Part shown: piece by piece, positions 23,193-34,397 of the stretch | Position numbering within the stretch: the first letter of the stretch is position 1 | How the letters are laid out: each line of letters begins with the position of its first letter | Source: Amycolatopsis sp. | GTDB lineage: Bacteria; Actinomycetota; Actinomycetes; Mycobacteriales; Pseudonocardiaceae | Reading direction: 5' to 3' | DNA: 64,000 nucleotides | Assembly: GCF_025464955.1 (NCBI RefSeq) | Contig: NZ_JAODNM010000056.1 | Coordinates: forward strand, 62,001-126,000 | Program-made: the position numbers and the translations under genes | Notes under the pieces: generated by a model | What the model saw: only the letters and a program-made list of their open reading frames with translations | Databases searched by the model: none | Told to the model about the DNA's origin: nothing

Positions 23193-24326
23193 ATGATGCG
23201 CAAACGACTGGGCTTGCTCGTGTTGTCGGGGCTCGCCGTGCTGAGCGCGGTAGGTGTGGCGGTGTCGCCCGCGAGCGCCGGCCAGGCCGCGGCGGACACG
23301 ACGTCTTCGGTCCACGGCCAGACCGGGCCGGTGGTCGTCGGACACCGCGGCGCCCCCGGGTACCGCCCCGAGCACACGCTGGCGTCCTACGAACTGGCGT
23401 TCCGAATGGGGGCGAACTGGGTCGACGTCGACCTGGTGCCGACCAAGGACGGCCAGCTCGTCGCGCGGCACGAGCCGGAGATCGGCGGCACGACCGACGT
23501 CGCCGACCACCCGGAGTTCGCGAACCGGAAGACCACGAAGATCATCGACGGTATTTCGACGACCGGCTGGTTCACCGAGGACTTCACCCTCGCCGAGCTG
23601 AAGACGTTGCGCGCGAAGGAGCGGATCCCGGACGTCCGGCCCAACAACACCATCTACAACGGCCGCTACCAGATCGCGACCTACCAGGAGATCCTCGATC
23701 TCACCAAGCGGCTGAGCCGCGAGCTGCACCGGACGGTCGGGACCTACCCCGAGGTGAAGCACTCGACGTTCTTCCAGACGATCGGCAACCCGGTCGAGCC
23801 GAAGCTGGTCGACATCCTCAACCGCAACGGCCTCAACCGGCGCGACGCCCCGGTGATCATCCAGTCGTTCGAGGTGTCGAACCTGATCGCGCTGCACAAG
23901 CAGCTCCGCGTGCCGCTGCTGCAGCTGACGTCCGCGACCGGCGCGCCCGCCGACTTCGTCGCCAAGGGTGACAAGCGGACGTACGCCGACATCGTGTCGA
24001 AGCAGGGCCTGCGCGAGGTCGCGAAGTACGCGACCTACCTCGGGCCGGACAAGGCGCAGATCATCCCGCTCGACAAGGCCGGGAACCTGACCACGCCGAC
24101 CGCGCTGGTGGCCGACGCGCACGCGGCGGGGCTGCAGGTGCAGCCGTACACCTTCCGCAACGAGAACAACTTCCTGCCGACCAACCTGCGGTCTTCGTCG
24201 AACCTGACGCAGTACGGCAACATCTTCGCCGAGGAGACCACGTTCCTGAAGGCGGGCGTCGACGGCTTCTTCGCCGACCAGTCCGACACCGCGCTCGAGT
24301 CCGTGAAGGCGTTCACCGGGCAGTAG
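23193..24326 (+). CDS. glpQ: secreted glycerophosphodiester phosphodiesterase (GlpQ-like)
   Basis: About 377 residues. The signal peptide is [20 protein letters not shown] ... SPASA, cleaved after ASA. The TIM-barrel GDPD domain opens [22 protein letters not shown], with the catalytic His and Arg and the Glu of [25 protein letters not shown] carries the metal Asp and second His. EVKHSTFF is the later Glu-Lys-His strand, and [15 protein letters not shown] the C-terminal block. It hydrolyses glycerophosphodiesters outside the cell to glycerol-3-phosphate and an alcohol. ATGs at 23181, 23193 and 23196 are all possible. A terminator-like palindrome follows the stop. Confidence 0.92.
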   Translation: MMRKRLGLLVLSGLAVLSAVGVAVSPASAGQAAADTTSSVHGQTGPVVVGHRGAPGYRPEHTLASYELAFRMGANWVDVDLVPTKDGQLVARHEPEIGGTTDVADHPEFANRKTTKIIDGISTTGWFTEDFTLAELKTLRAKERIPDVRPNNTIYNGRYQIATYQEILDLTKRLSRELHRTVGTYPEVKHSTFFQTIGNPVEPKLVDILNRNGLNRRDAPVIIQSFEVSNLIALHKQLRVPLLQLTSATGAPADFVAKGDKRTYADIVSKQGLREVAKYATYLGPDKAQIIPLDKAGNLTTPTALVADAHAAGLQVQPYTFRNENNFLPTNLRSSSNLTQYGNIFAEETTFLKAGVDGFFADQSDTALESVKAFTGQ

Positions 24327-24341
24327 CTGTCCGTTGTAGAA

Positions 24342-24399
24342 GACCCCTCAGGGCCACCCTTGTTGCGTTGAACGCCACAGGGGTGGCCCCGAGGGATCC
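24342..24399. terminator. terminator-like palindrome after glpQ
   Basis: Arms CCCTCAGGGCCACCC and GGGTGGCCCCGAGGG pair with one mismatch around the loop TTGTTGCGTTGAACGCCACAGG. It lies 15 bp after the glpQ stop and directly before the permease promoter. It belongs to the same family as 4831-4910. Confidence 0.75.
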
Positions 24400-24400
24400 T

Positions 24401-24429
24401 TGACACCCTCCCAGGCGCGGGCTACTTTC
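24401..24429 (+). promoter_or_regulatory. sigma-70-type promoter of the amino-acid permease gene
   Basis: TTGACA (24401-24406), a 17-bp spacer, then TACTTT (24424-24429). The -35 box is perfect and the -10 box fits TAnnnT. The start codon of the permease is 45 bp beyond the -10 box. The site begins immediately after the preceding palindrome. Confidence 0.7.
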
Positions 24430-24474
24430 TGCGGATCTCAATGGACTGTCCGCATACCTTTGGAGCCGGTGCCC

Positions 24475-26016
24475 ATGGACGTCTCATCCGCCGCCGCCGA
24501 CAACGCCGAAACCGACACCGACAGTGCCCGGCTCCACCAGCTCGGCTACGCCCAGGAACTCAAGCGGACGATGTCGGGGTTCTCGAACTTCGCCGTCTCG
24601 TTCACCATCGTCTCGATCCTCTCGGGCTGCCTGACGCTCTATGGCTACGGCATGAACACCGGCGGCCCGGCCGCGATGATCTGGGGCTGGCCGATCGTCG
24701 GCGTGTTCGTCCTGCTGGTCGGCCTGGGCATGGCCGAGATCTGCTCGAGCTACCCGACCGCGGGCGGGCTGTACTACTGGGCGGCGAAACTGGCTTCGCG
24801 CAACGGGCCGGCGTGGTCGTGGTTCACCGGCTGGTTCAACCTGGTCGGCCAGATCGCGGTGACCGCCGGGGTCGACTTCGGCGCCGCGCTGTTCCTCAAC
24901 GCGTTCCTGGACCTGCAATGGGGGTTCACCGCGACTCCCGGACACACGATCCTGCTGCTGGTCGTCATCCTGGCCGTGCACGGCGGGCTGAACACGTTCG
25001 GCGTGCGGCTGATGTCGATCCTCAACGCGGTCAGCGTCTGGTGGCACCTCGTCGGCGTGCTGGTGATCGTCGGCGTGCTGATCTTCGCCCCGGCCAAGCA
25101 CCAGAGCGCTTCGTTCGTCTTCGGCAGTTTTGTCAACAACACGGGCTGGGGCTCGGCGCCATACGTCTTCGCGCTCGGGCTGCTCGTCGCGCAGTACACG
25201 TTGACGGGTTATGACGCGTCCGCGCACATGACCGAGGAGACCAAGAACGCCGAGGTGGCGGGCCCGCGAGGAATCATCACGTCGATCGTGGTCTCGCTCG
25301 TCGCGGGCTGGGTGCTGTTGATCGGGATCACGTTCGCGATCCAGGACTACGCCGGCGAGGTCGGCTCGTCGACCGGAGTCCCGCCTGCCCAGATCTTCAT
25401 CGACGCGACGGGCGCGGCGACCGGCAAGTTCCTGTTGCTGATCTGCATCGGCGCGCAGCTGTTCTGCGGGATGGCGTCGGTGACGGCGAACTCGCGGATG
25501 ATCTACGCCTTCGCGCGTGACGGCGCGATCCCCGGGTCGAAGATCTGGCACAAGATCAACAAGCGCACCCAGACCCCGACCAACGCCGTGTGGCTCGCCG
25601 CGGGCGGCGCGATGTTGCTGGCGCTGCCGTACCTGTGGAGCAACACGGCGTACGCGGCCGTGACGTCCATTGCGACCGTCGGGCTCTACGTCGCTTACGT
25701 GATCCCTGTGTTCCTTCGCGTGCGTAAGGGCGACGCGTTCGACAAGGGCCCGTGGAACCTCGGCCGCTGGGGCAAGCCGATCGGCATCGTCGCGGTCGCG
25801 TGGGTCGTGGTGATCTTCGTGCTGTTCATGCTCCCGCAGGTGTCGCCGGTCACCGCGAACACGTTCAACTACACACCGATCGCCTTCCTCGTCGTGCTCG
25901 GCGGCGCCGGGATCTGGTGGCTGGTCTCCGCGCGGAAGTGGTTCACCGGTCCGAAGGTCCAAGGATCAGCCGAGGAGCTCGCCGCCGTCGAACACGAACT
26001 GAAGGAACTTGCCTAA
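24475..26016 (+). CDS. APC-superfamily amino-acid permease (GABA/choline-type ACT subfamily)
   Basis: 513 residues with about 12 membrane helices. Markers: LGYAQELKRTMSGFSNFAVSFTIVSILSG at the first helix, TAGGLYYWAAKLA (helix 3), and the characteristic GYDASAHMTEETKNAEVAGPRGI (about 245-267) of the eukaryotic-like BAT1/UGA4 subgroup. Substrates in this subgroup include GABA, basic amino acids and related amines; the exact one is not visible. The ATG at 24475 follows TTTGGAG; the open frame to 24400 covers the promoter. It has its own promoter and is followed by a 160-bp gap. Confidence 0.92.
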   Translation: MDVSSAAADNAETDTDSARLHQLGYAQELKRTMSGFSNFAVSFTIVSILSGCLTLYGYGMNTGGPAAMIWGWPIVGVFVLLVGLGMAEICSSYPTAGGLYYWAAKLASRNGPAWSWFTGWFNLVGQIAVTAGVDFGAALFLNAFLDLQWGFTATPGHTILLLVVILAVHGGLNTFGVRLMSILNAVSVWWHLVGVLVIVGVLIFAPAKHQSASFVFGSFVNNTGWGSAPYVFALGLLVAQYTLTGYDASAHMTEETKNAEVAGPRGIITSIVVSLVAGWVLLIGITFAIQDYAGEVGSSTGVPPAQIFIDATGAATGKFLLLICIGAQLFCGMASVTANSRMIYAFARDGAIPGSKIWHKINKRTQTPTNAVWLAAGGAMLLALPYLWSNTAYAAVTSIATVGLYVAYVIPVFLRVRKGDAFDKGPWNLGRWGKPIGIVAVAWVVVIFVLFMLPQVSPVTANTFNYTPIAFLVVLGGAGIWWLVSARKWFTGPKVQGSAEELAAVEHELKELA

Positions 26017-26179
26017 CCCCGCCCACCCAAAGACCCCACCGAGAAAAGGCGTGTAACCCACGTCACGTTGTTCGCGTTCGTTCGTCTTCAGTACGACACC
26101 GGCCCCCGCCGGGGCCGTGACCAGGGCACTTGGCCGCTTCTGGTCGCACCGAGATGCTGTCCCGACTCGAGGTGTACTG

Positions 26180-26599
26180 ATGATCGGACTGCGAAGACAT
26201 GACACCAGGCACGGCCGCAGCACGGCCCCCCAGGTCGCGACGGTCTACTGCTGCACGGCGCTCGAAGGACCCGGTACGAGCCTGGAGGAGCTGCGGGAGC
26301 GCTGCCGCAGCTTCGCCAGGGACCACGATCTGGTCATTTCGGCCTGGGCCGCCGAGGTCACCCCGGACGACCTGGACCTGCGCTACACCTCCCTGCTGCG
26401 CTACGCGATCGACTACGCCAACAATCCGGAGACGGACCTGCTCCTGATCGCGGAGTCGGACACGCTGACCAAGTCGGCAGGGGCGGCGGCTTTCCTGGCG
26501 AAGACGCTGAGCCCGCTGGACAGCCGGATCGTCGTTGTACCGGTCGCCCAGGTGCCGGCCCAGCGCGAAACCTCCGACCCGGACGCACCCCAGGGTTGA
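26180..26599 (+). CDS. conserved hypothetical protein, small alpha/beta type
   Basis: 139 residues. After a basic leader (MIGLRRHDTRHGRS), a beta strand VATVYCCTALEG leads into a long charged helix SLEELRERCRSFARDHDL. The second half has SLLRYAIDYANNPETDLLLIAESDTLTKS and a final strand RIVVVPVAQVPAQ. The alternation and a mid-protein D-L-L-L-I-A strand are loosely like a resolvase N-terminal or Rossmann-type fold, but no catalytic Ser or motif confirms it. ATG with AGGTG upstream. It precedes the antiporter by 51 bp. Function is unknown. Confidence 0.65.
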   Translation: MIGLRRHDTRHGRSTAPQVATVYCCTALEGPGTSLEELRERCRSFARDHDLVISAWAAEVTPDDLDLRYTSLLRYAIDYANNPETDLLLIAESDTLTKSAGAAAFLAKTLSPLDSRIVVVPVAQVPAQRETSDPDAPQG

Positions 26600-26650
26600 T
26601 CCTGCGCGGGTAACGGGCGTGACACAGTCGCCTAGGCAAGGATCCCCACC

Positions 26651-28285
26651 ATGGAGCTCCTGACCCTGATGGCCGTGCTCGCCGGCTCGCTCGGGCTGAC
26701 CGCGCTGGCGCGCCGGTACAACCTGTCCGCGCCGCTGCTGATCGTCGTCGTCGCGCTCGCGGTTTCCTACCTCCCTGGGGTGCCGCGGCTCGAACTGCAG
26801 CCCGAGCTGATCCTGACGCTCGTGCTCCCGCCGCTGCTGTATTCGACGTCGTTGGAAAGCTCGTTCGAGCACTTCAAGAGCAACCTGCGGCCGATCATCG
26901 CGCTCGGCGTCGTGCTGGTCGCGGTCACCGCGCTGGTCATCGGGCTGCTGGTGCACCTGCTGCTGCCGGACCTGCCGTTCTCGTCCGCGCTGGTGCTCGG
27001 CGCCGTCGTCGCTCCCCCTGACGCGGTCACCGCCGTCGCGATCGGGCGGCGGCTCGGGCTGCCGCGCCGGATCATGGCGGTCCTGACCGGGGAAAGCCTG
27101 GTCAACGACGCGGCCGCGCTCACGCTGTACAAGATCGGGCTGGCCGCGGTGCTCGGCACCGCCGGGTCGATCGGGCACGGGTTCCTGGTGTTCCTGGTGG
27201 CGACCGTGCTGGGCATCGCGGTCGGGCTGGTGATCGGCGGGCTCGTCTCGCTGATCCGCCGGAAGCTCGACGACCCGCTGATGGAGTCGACTTTCGGCAT
27301 CGTCGTGCCGTTCGCGGCCTACGTGACCGCGGAGCACCTGCACCCGTTCTCGGCCGACTTCAGCGGGTCCGGCGTGCTGGCCGTGGTCGCCGCGGGGCTC
27401 TATCTCGGACGGCGGTCACTGCGTTCCGACCCGGCGACGCGCATGCAGGACTCCTCTGTCTGGGCGACGATCGACGTGCTGCTCGAAGCGCTCGTGTTCG
27501 CGCTGATGGGCCTCCAACTGCCGTTCGTGCTCGACGGCGCCCACGCGGCTGCCCGCGGCGACGGCACCCTCGCGCTGGTGGCGGTGATCGTGCTGCTGGT
27601 GACCATGGGGATCCGCATCCCCTATGTCTTCCTTTCGAGCTACTTACCCAACGCGATGCGCCTGTTCGGCAAGGACCGCCAGGCGGGGCCGTGGCGGAGC
27701 CTGATGGTGGTCTCGTGGACCGGGATGCGCGGGGTGGTCACGCTCGCGGCGGCCGCCGGTGTCCCGCTGAGTACCCCTGGCCGCGCGGAGATCCAGCTGT
27801 TCGCGTTCACCGTGGCCATCGGCACCGTCCTGGTCCAGGGCCTGACGCTGCCCGCGCTCATCCGCAGGCTGAAGGTCCAAGATCCCGACGAGGCTTCGCG
27901 CGACGGGGCCGAAGAGCTCGAAGCCCGCAAGGCCGCGATGGACGCCGCCAAGGACCGGCTCGACGAGATCATGGCCGAGGCACTGTCCTCTATGGACATA
28001 CCGGCCGAACGCGTCGACAAGGTCAAGACTCGGACAAAGGCACTCTTGGAGACGCGCTATCGCGGTGCGGTGGCGGCGATTTCCCTGTCCGCGGAGGAAC
28101 GCGCGGCCAGCCCGCACACCGCCTTCGCGAAAGTCCGCCGCGACCTGCTGAACGCTCAGCGCGAAGCGCTGCTCAAGCAACACGGCGAGGGCAGGATCGA
28201 CGACGACGTCCTGCGGAAGGTCCTGCGGGAACTGGACCTGGAGGAGCTCACGCTGTCCGAAGCGCCCAGCGCGCGGCTCAGCTGA
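26651..28285 (+). CDS. Na+/H+ antiporter, CPA1 family
   Basis: 544 residues. About 12 membrane helices occupy residues 1-400, then a cytoplasmic helical tail. Ion-site motifs are GAVVAPPDAVTAVAIGRRLG (about 117-136) and LTGESLVNDAAALTLYK (about 145-161, with the Asn-Asp pair), and VVSWTGMRGVVTLAAAAGVPLS (about 352-373) holds the conserved Arg. It exchanges external protons for Na+ across the membrane and serves pH and salt balance. The tail has a charged coiled region (AAKDRLDEIMAEALSSMD). It ends 70 bp before the convergent purA. Confidence 0.93.
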   Translation: MELLTLMAVLAGSLGLTALARRYNLSAPLLIVVVALAVSYLPGVPRLELQPELILTLVLPPLLYSTSLESSFEHFKSNLRPIIALGVVLVAVTALVIGLLVHLLLPDLPFSSALVLGAVVAPPDAVTAVAIGRRLGLPRRIMAVLTGESLVNDAAALTLYKIGLAAVLGTAGSIGHGFLVFLVATVLGIAVGLVIGGLVSLIRRKLDDPLMESTFGIVVPFAAYVTAEHLHPFSADFSGSGVLAVVAAGLYLGRRSLRSDPATRMQDSSVWATIDVLLEALVFALMGLQLPFVLDGAHAAARGDGTLALVAVIVLLVTMGIRIPYVFLSSYLPNAMRLFGKDRQAGPWRSLMVVSWTGMRGVVTLAAAAGVPLSTPGRAEIQLFAFTVAIGTVLVQGLTLPALIRRLKVQDPDEASRDGAEELEARKAAMDAAKDRLDEIMAEALSSMDIPAERVDKVKTRTKALLETRYRGAVAAISLSAEERAASPHTAFAKVRRDLLNAQREALLKQHGEGRIDDDVLRKVLRELDLEELTLSEAPSARLS

Positions 28286-28295
28286 TCCGGCTCAC

Positions 28296-28345
28296 GACTC
28301 GTGAGTGTTCCGGCCGCTTAGAACCGGCAGGAACACTCACGAGTC
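28296..28345. terminator. bidirectional terminator palindrome between antiporter and purA
   Basis: Perfect 16-bp arms GACTCGTGAGTGTTCC and GGAACACTCACGAGTC around an 18-nt loop that pairs in part (GGCCG...CCGG). It sits between convergent genes, 10 bp from each stop. It is the short form of the family also found at 9980, 14025 and 31210. Confidence 0.8.
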
Positions 28346-28354
28346 CGATGGCCG

Positions 28355-30430
<2,076 letters not shown>

Positions 30431-30644
30431 AGGACCGACCTGCTCGGTCGCTGCTGAGAGCGACTCTCCGGACGGGCGGGCCACCGGTCCGAAAGTAGGG
30501 ACTTTTGCCGCAAACCCGACGGCGCTGCCCTGCAACTACCGAACGTTTGCCTACCGACGGCAATATGTCACCCATAAGTGTTGTGTTTGCCACTTTCGTG
30601 TCTCAAGGTTACTAAGTCCCCACACCTGACACGAAGGCGGCAAA

Positions 30645-31208
30645 ATGCTTACTAGGCGTTTTGTTAGTAACTCAGTCACAGCTCTGTTCGCGGCGACCGC
30701 GCTCACCGCCATGGTCGGTGGCGTAGCCGGCGCGACCCCGTCGGCCGGCGTCGCCACCGCAGGTATCAACGCGGTAGCGCAGACGTGTTCCCAGTCGTTT
30801 CTGCCACTGCCGGATCCGGCCTGCACCCCCGGCGCGACGAACCCGGACGTCACGCAGGCGACGATCGGCTCGACGATCTGCGTGTCCGGTTGGACAGCGA
30901 CGGTCCGTCCGCCCACGTCCTACACGAACAAGCTGAAGACGCAGGGCATCGCGGACTACGGCTACACGGACACGAGCCTGTCGTCCTACGAAGAGGACCA
31001 CTTCCTGCCGCTGGAGGTCGGCGGTTCGCCGAAGGACCCGAAGAACCTGTGGCCGGAGCCGCATTCCGGCACGAAGAACGCGTATTCGAAGGACAGCGTC
31101 GAGAACGCGGTGAAGAAGGCCGTCTGCGCCGGGACTGCGACGCTGTCGGCAGCGCAGCACGCACTGCTCACCGACTGGACGACCGCGCGAGCGGTCCTCG
31201 GCATCTGA
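30645..31208 (+). CDS. secreted HNH-like protein (putative nuclease)
   Basis: 187 residues. The signal peptide (MLTRRFVSNSVTALFAATAL ... GATPSAG) predicts export. The mature part has the conserved block SSYEEDHFLPLEVGGSPKDPKNLWPEP, which has the D-H ... N-x-W order of a degenerate HNH (beta-beta-alpha metal) site, plus KDSVENAVKKAVCAG and ALLTDWTTA. Two early Cys pairs may form disulfides. Such proteins are widespread in actinomycetes and usually left as hypothetical. Nuclease activity is inference. A 214-bp region upstream (30431-30644) has small hairpins and no gene. Confidence 0.75.
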   Translation: MLTRRFVSNSVTALFAATALTAMVGGVAGATPSAGVATAGINAVAQTCSQSFLPLPDPACTPGATNPDVTQATIGSTICVSGWTATVRPPTSYTNKLKTQGIADYGYTDTSLSSYEEDHFLPLEVGGSPKDPKNLWPEPHSGTKNAYSKDSVENAVKKAVCAGTATLSAAQHALLTDWTTARAVLGI

Positions 31209-31209
31209 C

Positions 31210-31255
31210 TCGTGAGTGTTCCGGCCGGTTCTAAGCGGCCGGAACACTCACGAGC
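31210..31255. terminator. bidirectional terminator palindrome between HNH-like and FAD/NAD(P)-binding genes
   Basis: Perfect 19-bp arms CTCGTGAGTGTTCCGGCCG and CGGCCGGAACACTCACGAG around the loop GTTCTAAG. It begins directly at the upstream stop and overlaps the end of the convergent gene. It is the strongest hairpin of its family in the window. Confidence 0.8.
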
Positions 31256-33141
31256 CGCAGGATCTCCCTGGCGACGATGTCGTTCTGCCGGAAGGGCAGC
31301 GCGTTCGTCCGAGGGCGGGTGAACGCCCCGGGCGAGCGCGCGCTGGTGTGCGGGCCGAGCGCGAACCGGCGCGGGTGCGCCTGCCCCTCGCTGTCGAGCA
31401 GGCGGGAGTCGGTGACGCGGGTGTGAATCCGGCCGGACGGCAGCTTTTCGCCGGACAGCACGTCGAGAACGGACTCCTCGCCGAGCGATCCGGCGTCTCG
31501 CATGGAGCGCAGCAGGGTGTCGGACGCCCGCCGCACGCTGGCGTTGGGCAGGCGCGCTTCGATCAGCGTCGCAGAGTCCACAGTGGATGGTTGACTGACA
31601 CTGCCGCCGACGAACAGTTCGCGTTCCTCGTCGGCGTCGACTCGCATTTCCGCGCCGAGAAAGGAAACCACTCCGGCCTCGTGCAGGGCGAGGAGTTCCT
31701 CAAGCCGCCGGGGCGGCGGGCCGCTGGCGAAATAGCTGAAGAACCCGAACCACCATCCGTCCACATCGGATAGTTGCGAGCGGGCATCCACCCGGCCGGT
31801 GGCCAGCAGTCCGGGGAACTGGCCGACGACCGAAAGCAGCGCCATGAACGCGCCTAGGTCCGCGCTGAAGCGGACGTCCGCTCGACGCGCCAAGTCACCC
31901 TCGACGTACTCGCGGACGTGCTTGCCGAATTCCTCAGCCGTGTCGAATCGCTCGCCGTCCAGCGGCCTGTCGAGCTTGCGCAGGTCCACCCGGTCCTCCT
32001 CGGCAGGCACCGCGCGGAGGATCAGCGCGTCCATCTCGGGGGTGTCCCACGCCGCGTCGGCGAACGCGTCCGCGAAGACCGCGAAGTCAAGCCGGACCCG
32101 GTCCGGGTGCCCGGTGAACAGTTCGCTGTAGTAACCCCAGGCGATTTCCTTGGCCATATACGGCCAGACGTCGGCGCGGAAATCCCATTGCCCGGCCAGC
32201 TTCGTCAGCTTTTCGACCGCGTACGTGTCAAAGAACCTGGGCAACTGCAGGGGTTTTCCCTGTAGGCGGTACCCGGTTTTGGCGTGGTACGGCACTCCTC
32301 GCCGGGAACCGACGTGCAGAACCGGCTCGTTTCCGCTCGCGTGATAGCGCAAACCGCCGCCGGGCAACTCCTCGAACCGGCCGCCGCGCCCCTCGGTCAG
32401 CAGCAGCATGAGGTCGACGAACGCCAGCCCGAACCCGCGCACCAGAACGGTTTCACCCGGTTCCACGGCCGAGTAGTCCACGTCGGCCGTGTATCCGGCG
32501 GGGTAGTAGGCGAGCCCGTGCCGCTCGGCGAACGCCACCATCTCACTGTCGCGGTCATCCGGGTCGGCGTCGAGATGGCCGACGGTCATCAGCACGGTGT
32601 CCACCCGCAAGGGCTCCGCGACCCCGTCCAGCCAAACCTGCTGCCGCGGGCCGTCATCCGTCACGCGCACAGCGTGCTTCGCGTGGTTGACCACGGTGAT
32701 CTCGTCGGGCAGTTCCGCGAGGACCCGCTGGTACACCCAGTCCAGATACGCGCTCTGCAACCGGCGGGTGGGGAACGACATCGTCGTCAGCGAGTTCAGC
32801 TCGTCGTGCAAGTCGGCGGCGACTTGCACGTCCAGAGCGCCGGTTCGCACCTGCTCGACCCACTCCGAGAGCGACGGACCCGGCCGTATCGGGCCCTCGA
32901 TCTTCACCGTGTCGTCGGTGAACATCGTGACGTCCTCGGGCATCGAGTTCATCCGCAGCAACGGAGACTGGTCATAGCGCCAGACCCGGCCCGGCCCCGG
33001 TGGGAACGGGTCGATCAGATGGACCACGAACGGGCGGCGCCCGAGCAGCTCGGCCGCGTTGGCGGAAAGCCTTTCGAGCACGCAGATCCCTCGCGGGCCG
33101 GCGCCCACGATCGCTAACTCGAACGGCTCGTTTTCGGCCAC
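31231..33141 (-). CDS. FAD/NAD(P)-binding protein (PF13454-like)
   Basis: 636 residues. The N-terminal Rossmann motif is LAIVGAGPRGICVLERL (about 9-25). VHLIDPFPPGPGRVWRYDQSPLLRMNS (about 40-66) is the second hallmark of this family of flavoprotein-like enzymes, in which the FAD-binding oxidoreductase part is followed by a long C-terminal domain (PYMAKEIAWGYYSELF and others). Relatives occur in biosynthetic clusters and as stand-alone proteins with undefined reactions. No such cluster surrounds it. GTG start at 33141. The stop lies within a palindrome shared with the convergent gene. Confidence 0.85.
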   Translation of the reverse strand: MAENEPFELAIVGAGPRGICVLERLSANAAELLGRRPFVVHLIDPFPPGPGRVWRYDQSPLLRMNSMPEDVTMFTDDTVKIEGPIRPGPSLSEWVEQVRTGALDVQVAADLHDELNSLTTMSFPTRRLQSAYLDWVYQRVLAELPDEITVVNHAKHAVRVTDDGPRQQVWLDGVAEPLRVDTVLMTVGHLDADPDDRDSEMVAFAERHGLAYYPAGYTADVDYSAVEPGETVLVRGFGLAFVDLMLLLTEGRGGRFEELPGGGLRYHASGNEPVLHVGSRRGVPYHAKTGYRLQGKPLQLPRFFDTYAVEKLTKLAGQWDFRADVWPYMAKEIAWGYYSELFTGHPDRVRLDFAVFADAFADAAWDTPEMDALILRAVPAEEDRVDLRKLDRPLDGERFDTAEEFGKHVREYVEGDLARRADVRFSADLGAFMALLSVVGQFPGLLATGRVDARSQLSDVDGWWFGFFSYFASGPPPRRLEELLALHEAGVVSFLGAEMRVDADEERELFVGGSVSQPSTVDSATLIEARLPNASVRRASDTLLRSMRDAGSLGEESVLDVLSGEKLPSGRIHTRVTDSRLLDSEGQAHPRRFALGPHTSARSPGAFTRPRTNALPFRQNDIVAREILRLVSVPAA

Positions 33142-33257
33142 GATTCGACGCTACGCGGAGAACCCGCCCGCCAGCGTCCATCTCACCCTGCGGACGTCGT
33201 TGCCGGAACCGTGGCCCGGGCGTAGTTGTCGAGGGAGAGCGATGAAAGGGCGGGGTC

Positions 33258-34397
33258 ATGCCTGTTGAGTTCCTGGGGATCGGCGGCACCCACGACGGCT
33301 CGGAGACGAGCGCGCGGTCGGGTGGTGTGTTCGACAAGGAGTACACGCTGCGGCTCGCGCGGGCGCACGAGGACTTCGGCTGGGACAGGGTTCTGTTCGC
33401 CTACGGCTCGGGCTCGCCGGACCCGGCGCAGGCCGCCGCGTACGTCGCGACCAAGACCGAGAAGCTGCAGATCCTGCTCGCCCACCGGCCGAACGTGTCG
33501 TATCCGACGTTCGCCGCCAAGACGTTCGCCAGCCTCGACCAGATCTCCGACGGCAGGCTGACGGTCCACTTCATCACCGGTGGCAACGACCAGGAGCAGC
33601 AGCGCGAGGGCGACTACCTCACGAAGGACGAGCGCTACGCGCGGACGCGCGAGGCGATCCAGATCATCAAGAAGGCCTGGACTTCCGACGAGCCGTTCGG
33701 CTTCGACGGCGTGCACTACAAGTTCGCGGACTTCGTCAGCGACATCCGCCCGGTCCAGCAGCCGCGTCCGGGCGTGTCGTTCGGTGGCTCGTCGCCGGCC
33801 GCGTACGCCGCCGGGGGCGCCGAGGCCGACATCTACTGCCTGTGGGGCGAGCCGCTCGCGCAGACCGCCGAGCAGATCGAGTCGGTCAAGGCGGCGGCGT
33901 TGGCCGCCGGACGCACCGACGTCCCGCGGATCCAGGTCGCGTTCCGGCCGATCATCGCCCCGACCGAGGAGCTGGCCTGGGAAAAGGCCCACCGCACGGT
34001 CGACACCATCAAAAACCGCACGGCCGGCGGCAAGCCGCTGACCCGCCGCCACTCACTCACCGCCCCGCAGAACACCGGCTCCCAGCGGCTCCTTTCGCTG
34101 GCCGCGCAGGGTGAGCGCTTCGACCGTGCGTTGTGGACCCCCACCGCGGCGGCGACCGGCGGCGCGGGCAACTCGAACGCGCTGGTCGGCACGCCCGAGA
34201 CCGTCGCGGCGGCCTTGCTCGACTACTACGATCTCGGCGTGGACATTCTCTCCGCCCGCGGTTACGACATGCTCGGCGACACCATCGACTTCGGCCGGTA
34301 CGTCATCCCGATCGTCCGGGAGGAGGTCGCCAAGCGCGACGCCGCCAAGGCGCAGGTCCGGCCACAGGGGGCCGACGCGCTCGCGGTCGACGGGTGA
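33258..34397 (+). CDS. LLM-class flavin-dependent oxidoreductase (alkanesulfonate monooxygenase SsuD-like)
   Basis: 379-residue luciferase-like TIM barrel. VEFLGIGGTHDG at the start, LLAHRPNVSYPTFAAKTFASLDQISDGRLTVHFITGGND (about 76-114), SDEPFGFDGVHYKF and VQQPRPGVSFGGSSPAAYAAG correspond to SsuD-type FMNH2-dependent desulfonating monooxygenases. It would cleave organosulfonates to sulfite and aldehyde. No ssuABC transporter or flavin reductase is next to it, so the substrate is open. The next gene overlaps by 4 bp. Confidence 0.88.
   Translation: MPVEFLGIGGTHDGSETSARSGGVFDKEYTLRLARAHEDFGWDRVLFAYGSGSPDPAQAAAYVATKTEKLQILLAHRPNVSYPTFAAKTFASLDQISDGRLTVHFITGGNDQEQQREGDYLTKDERYARTREAIQIIKKAWTSDEPFGFDGVHYKFADFVSDIRPVQQPRPGVSFGGSSPAAYAAGGAEADIYCLWGEPLAQTAEQIESVKAAALAAGRTDVPRIQVAFRPIIAPTEELAWEKAHRTVDTIKNRTAGGKPLTRRHSLTAPQNTGSQRLLSLAAQGERFDRALWTPTAAATGGAGNSNALVGTPETVAAALLDYYDLGVDILSARGYDMLGDTIDFGRYVIPIVREEVAKRDAAKAQVRPQGADALAVDG

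Noticed and set aside
21714..24122. An 802-codon form of purD
   Set aside because: The extra N-terminal part is antisense to glpQ. The conserved purD start is at 22979.
20589..24326. A 1245-codon open frame on the + strand
   Set aside because: It is antisense to the DUF3558, PE-like and purD genes for most of its length; only the part from about 23193 is a real protein.
30431..30644. Possible structured RNA or riboswitch before the secreted HNH-like gene
   Set aside because: Small inverted repeats exist (GACCGACC/GGTCG) but no known riboswitch core; too weak to call.
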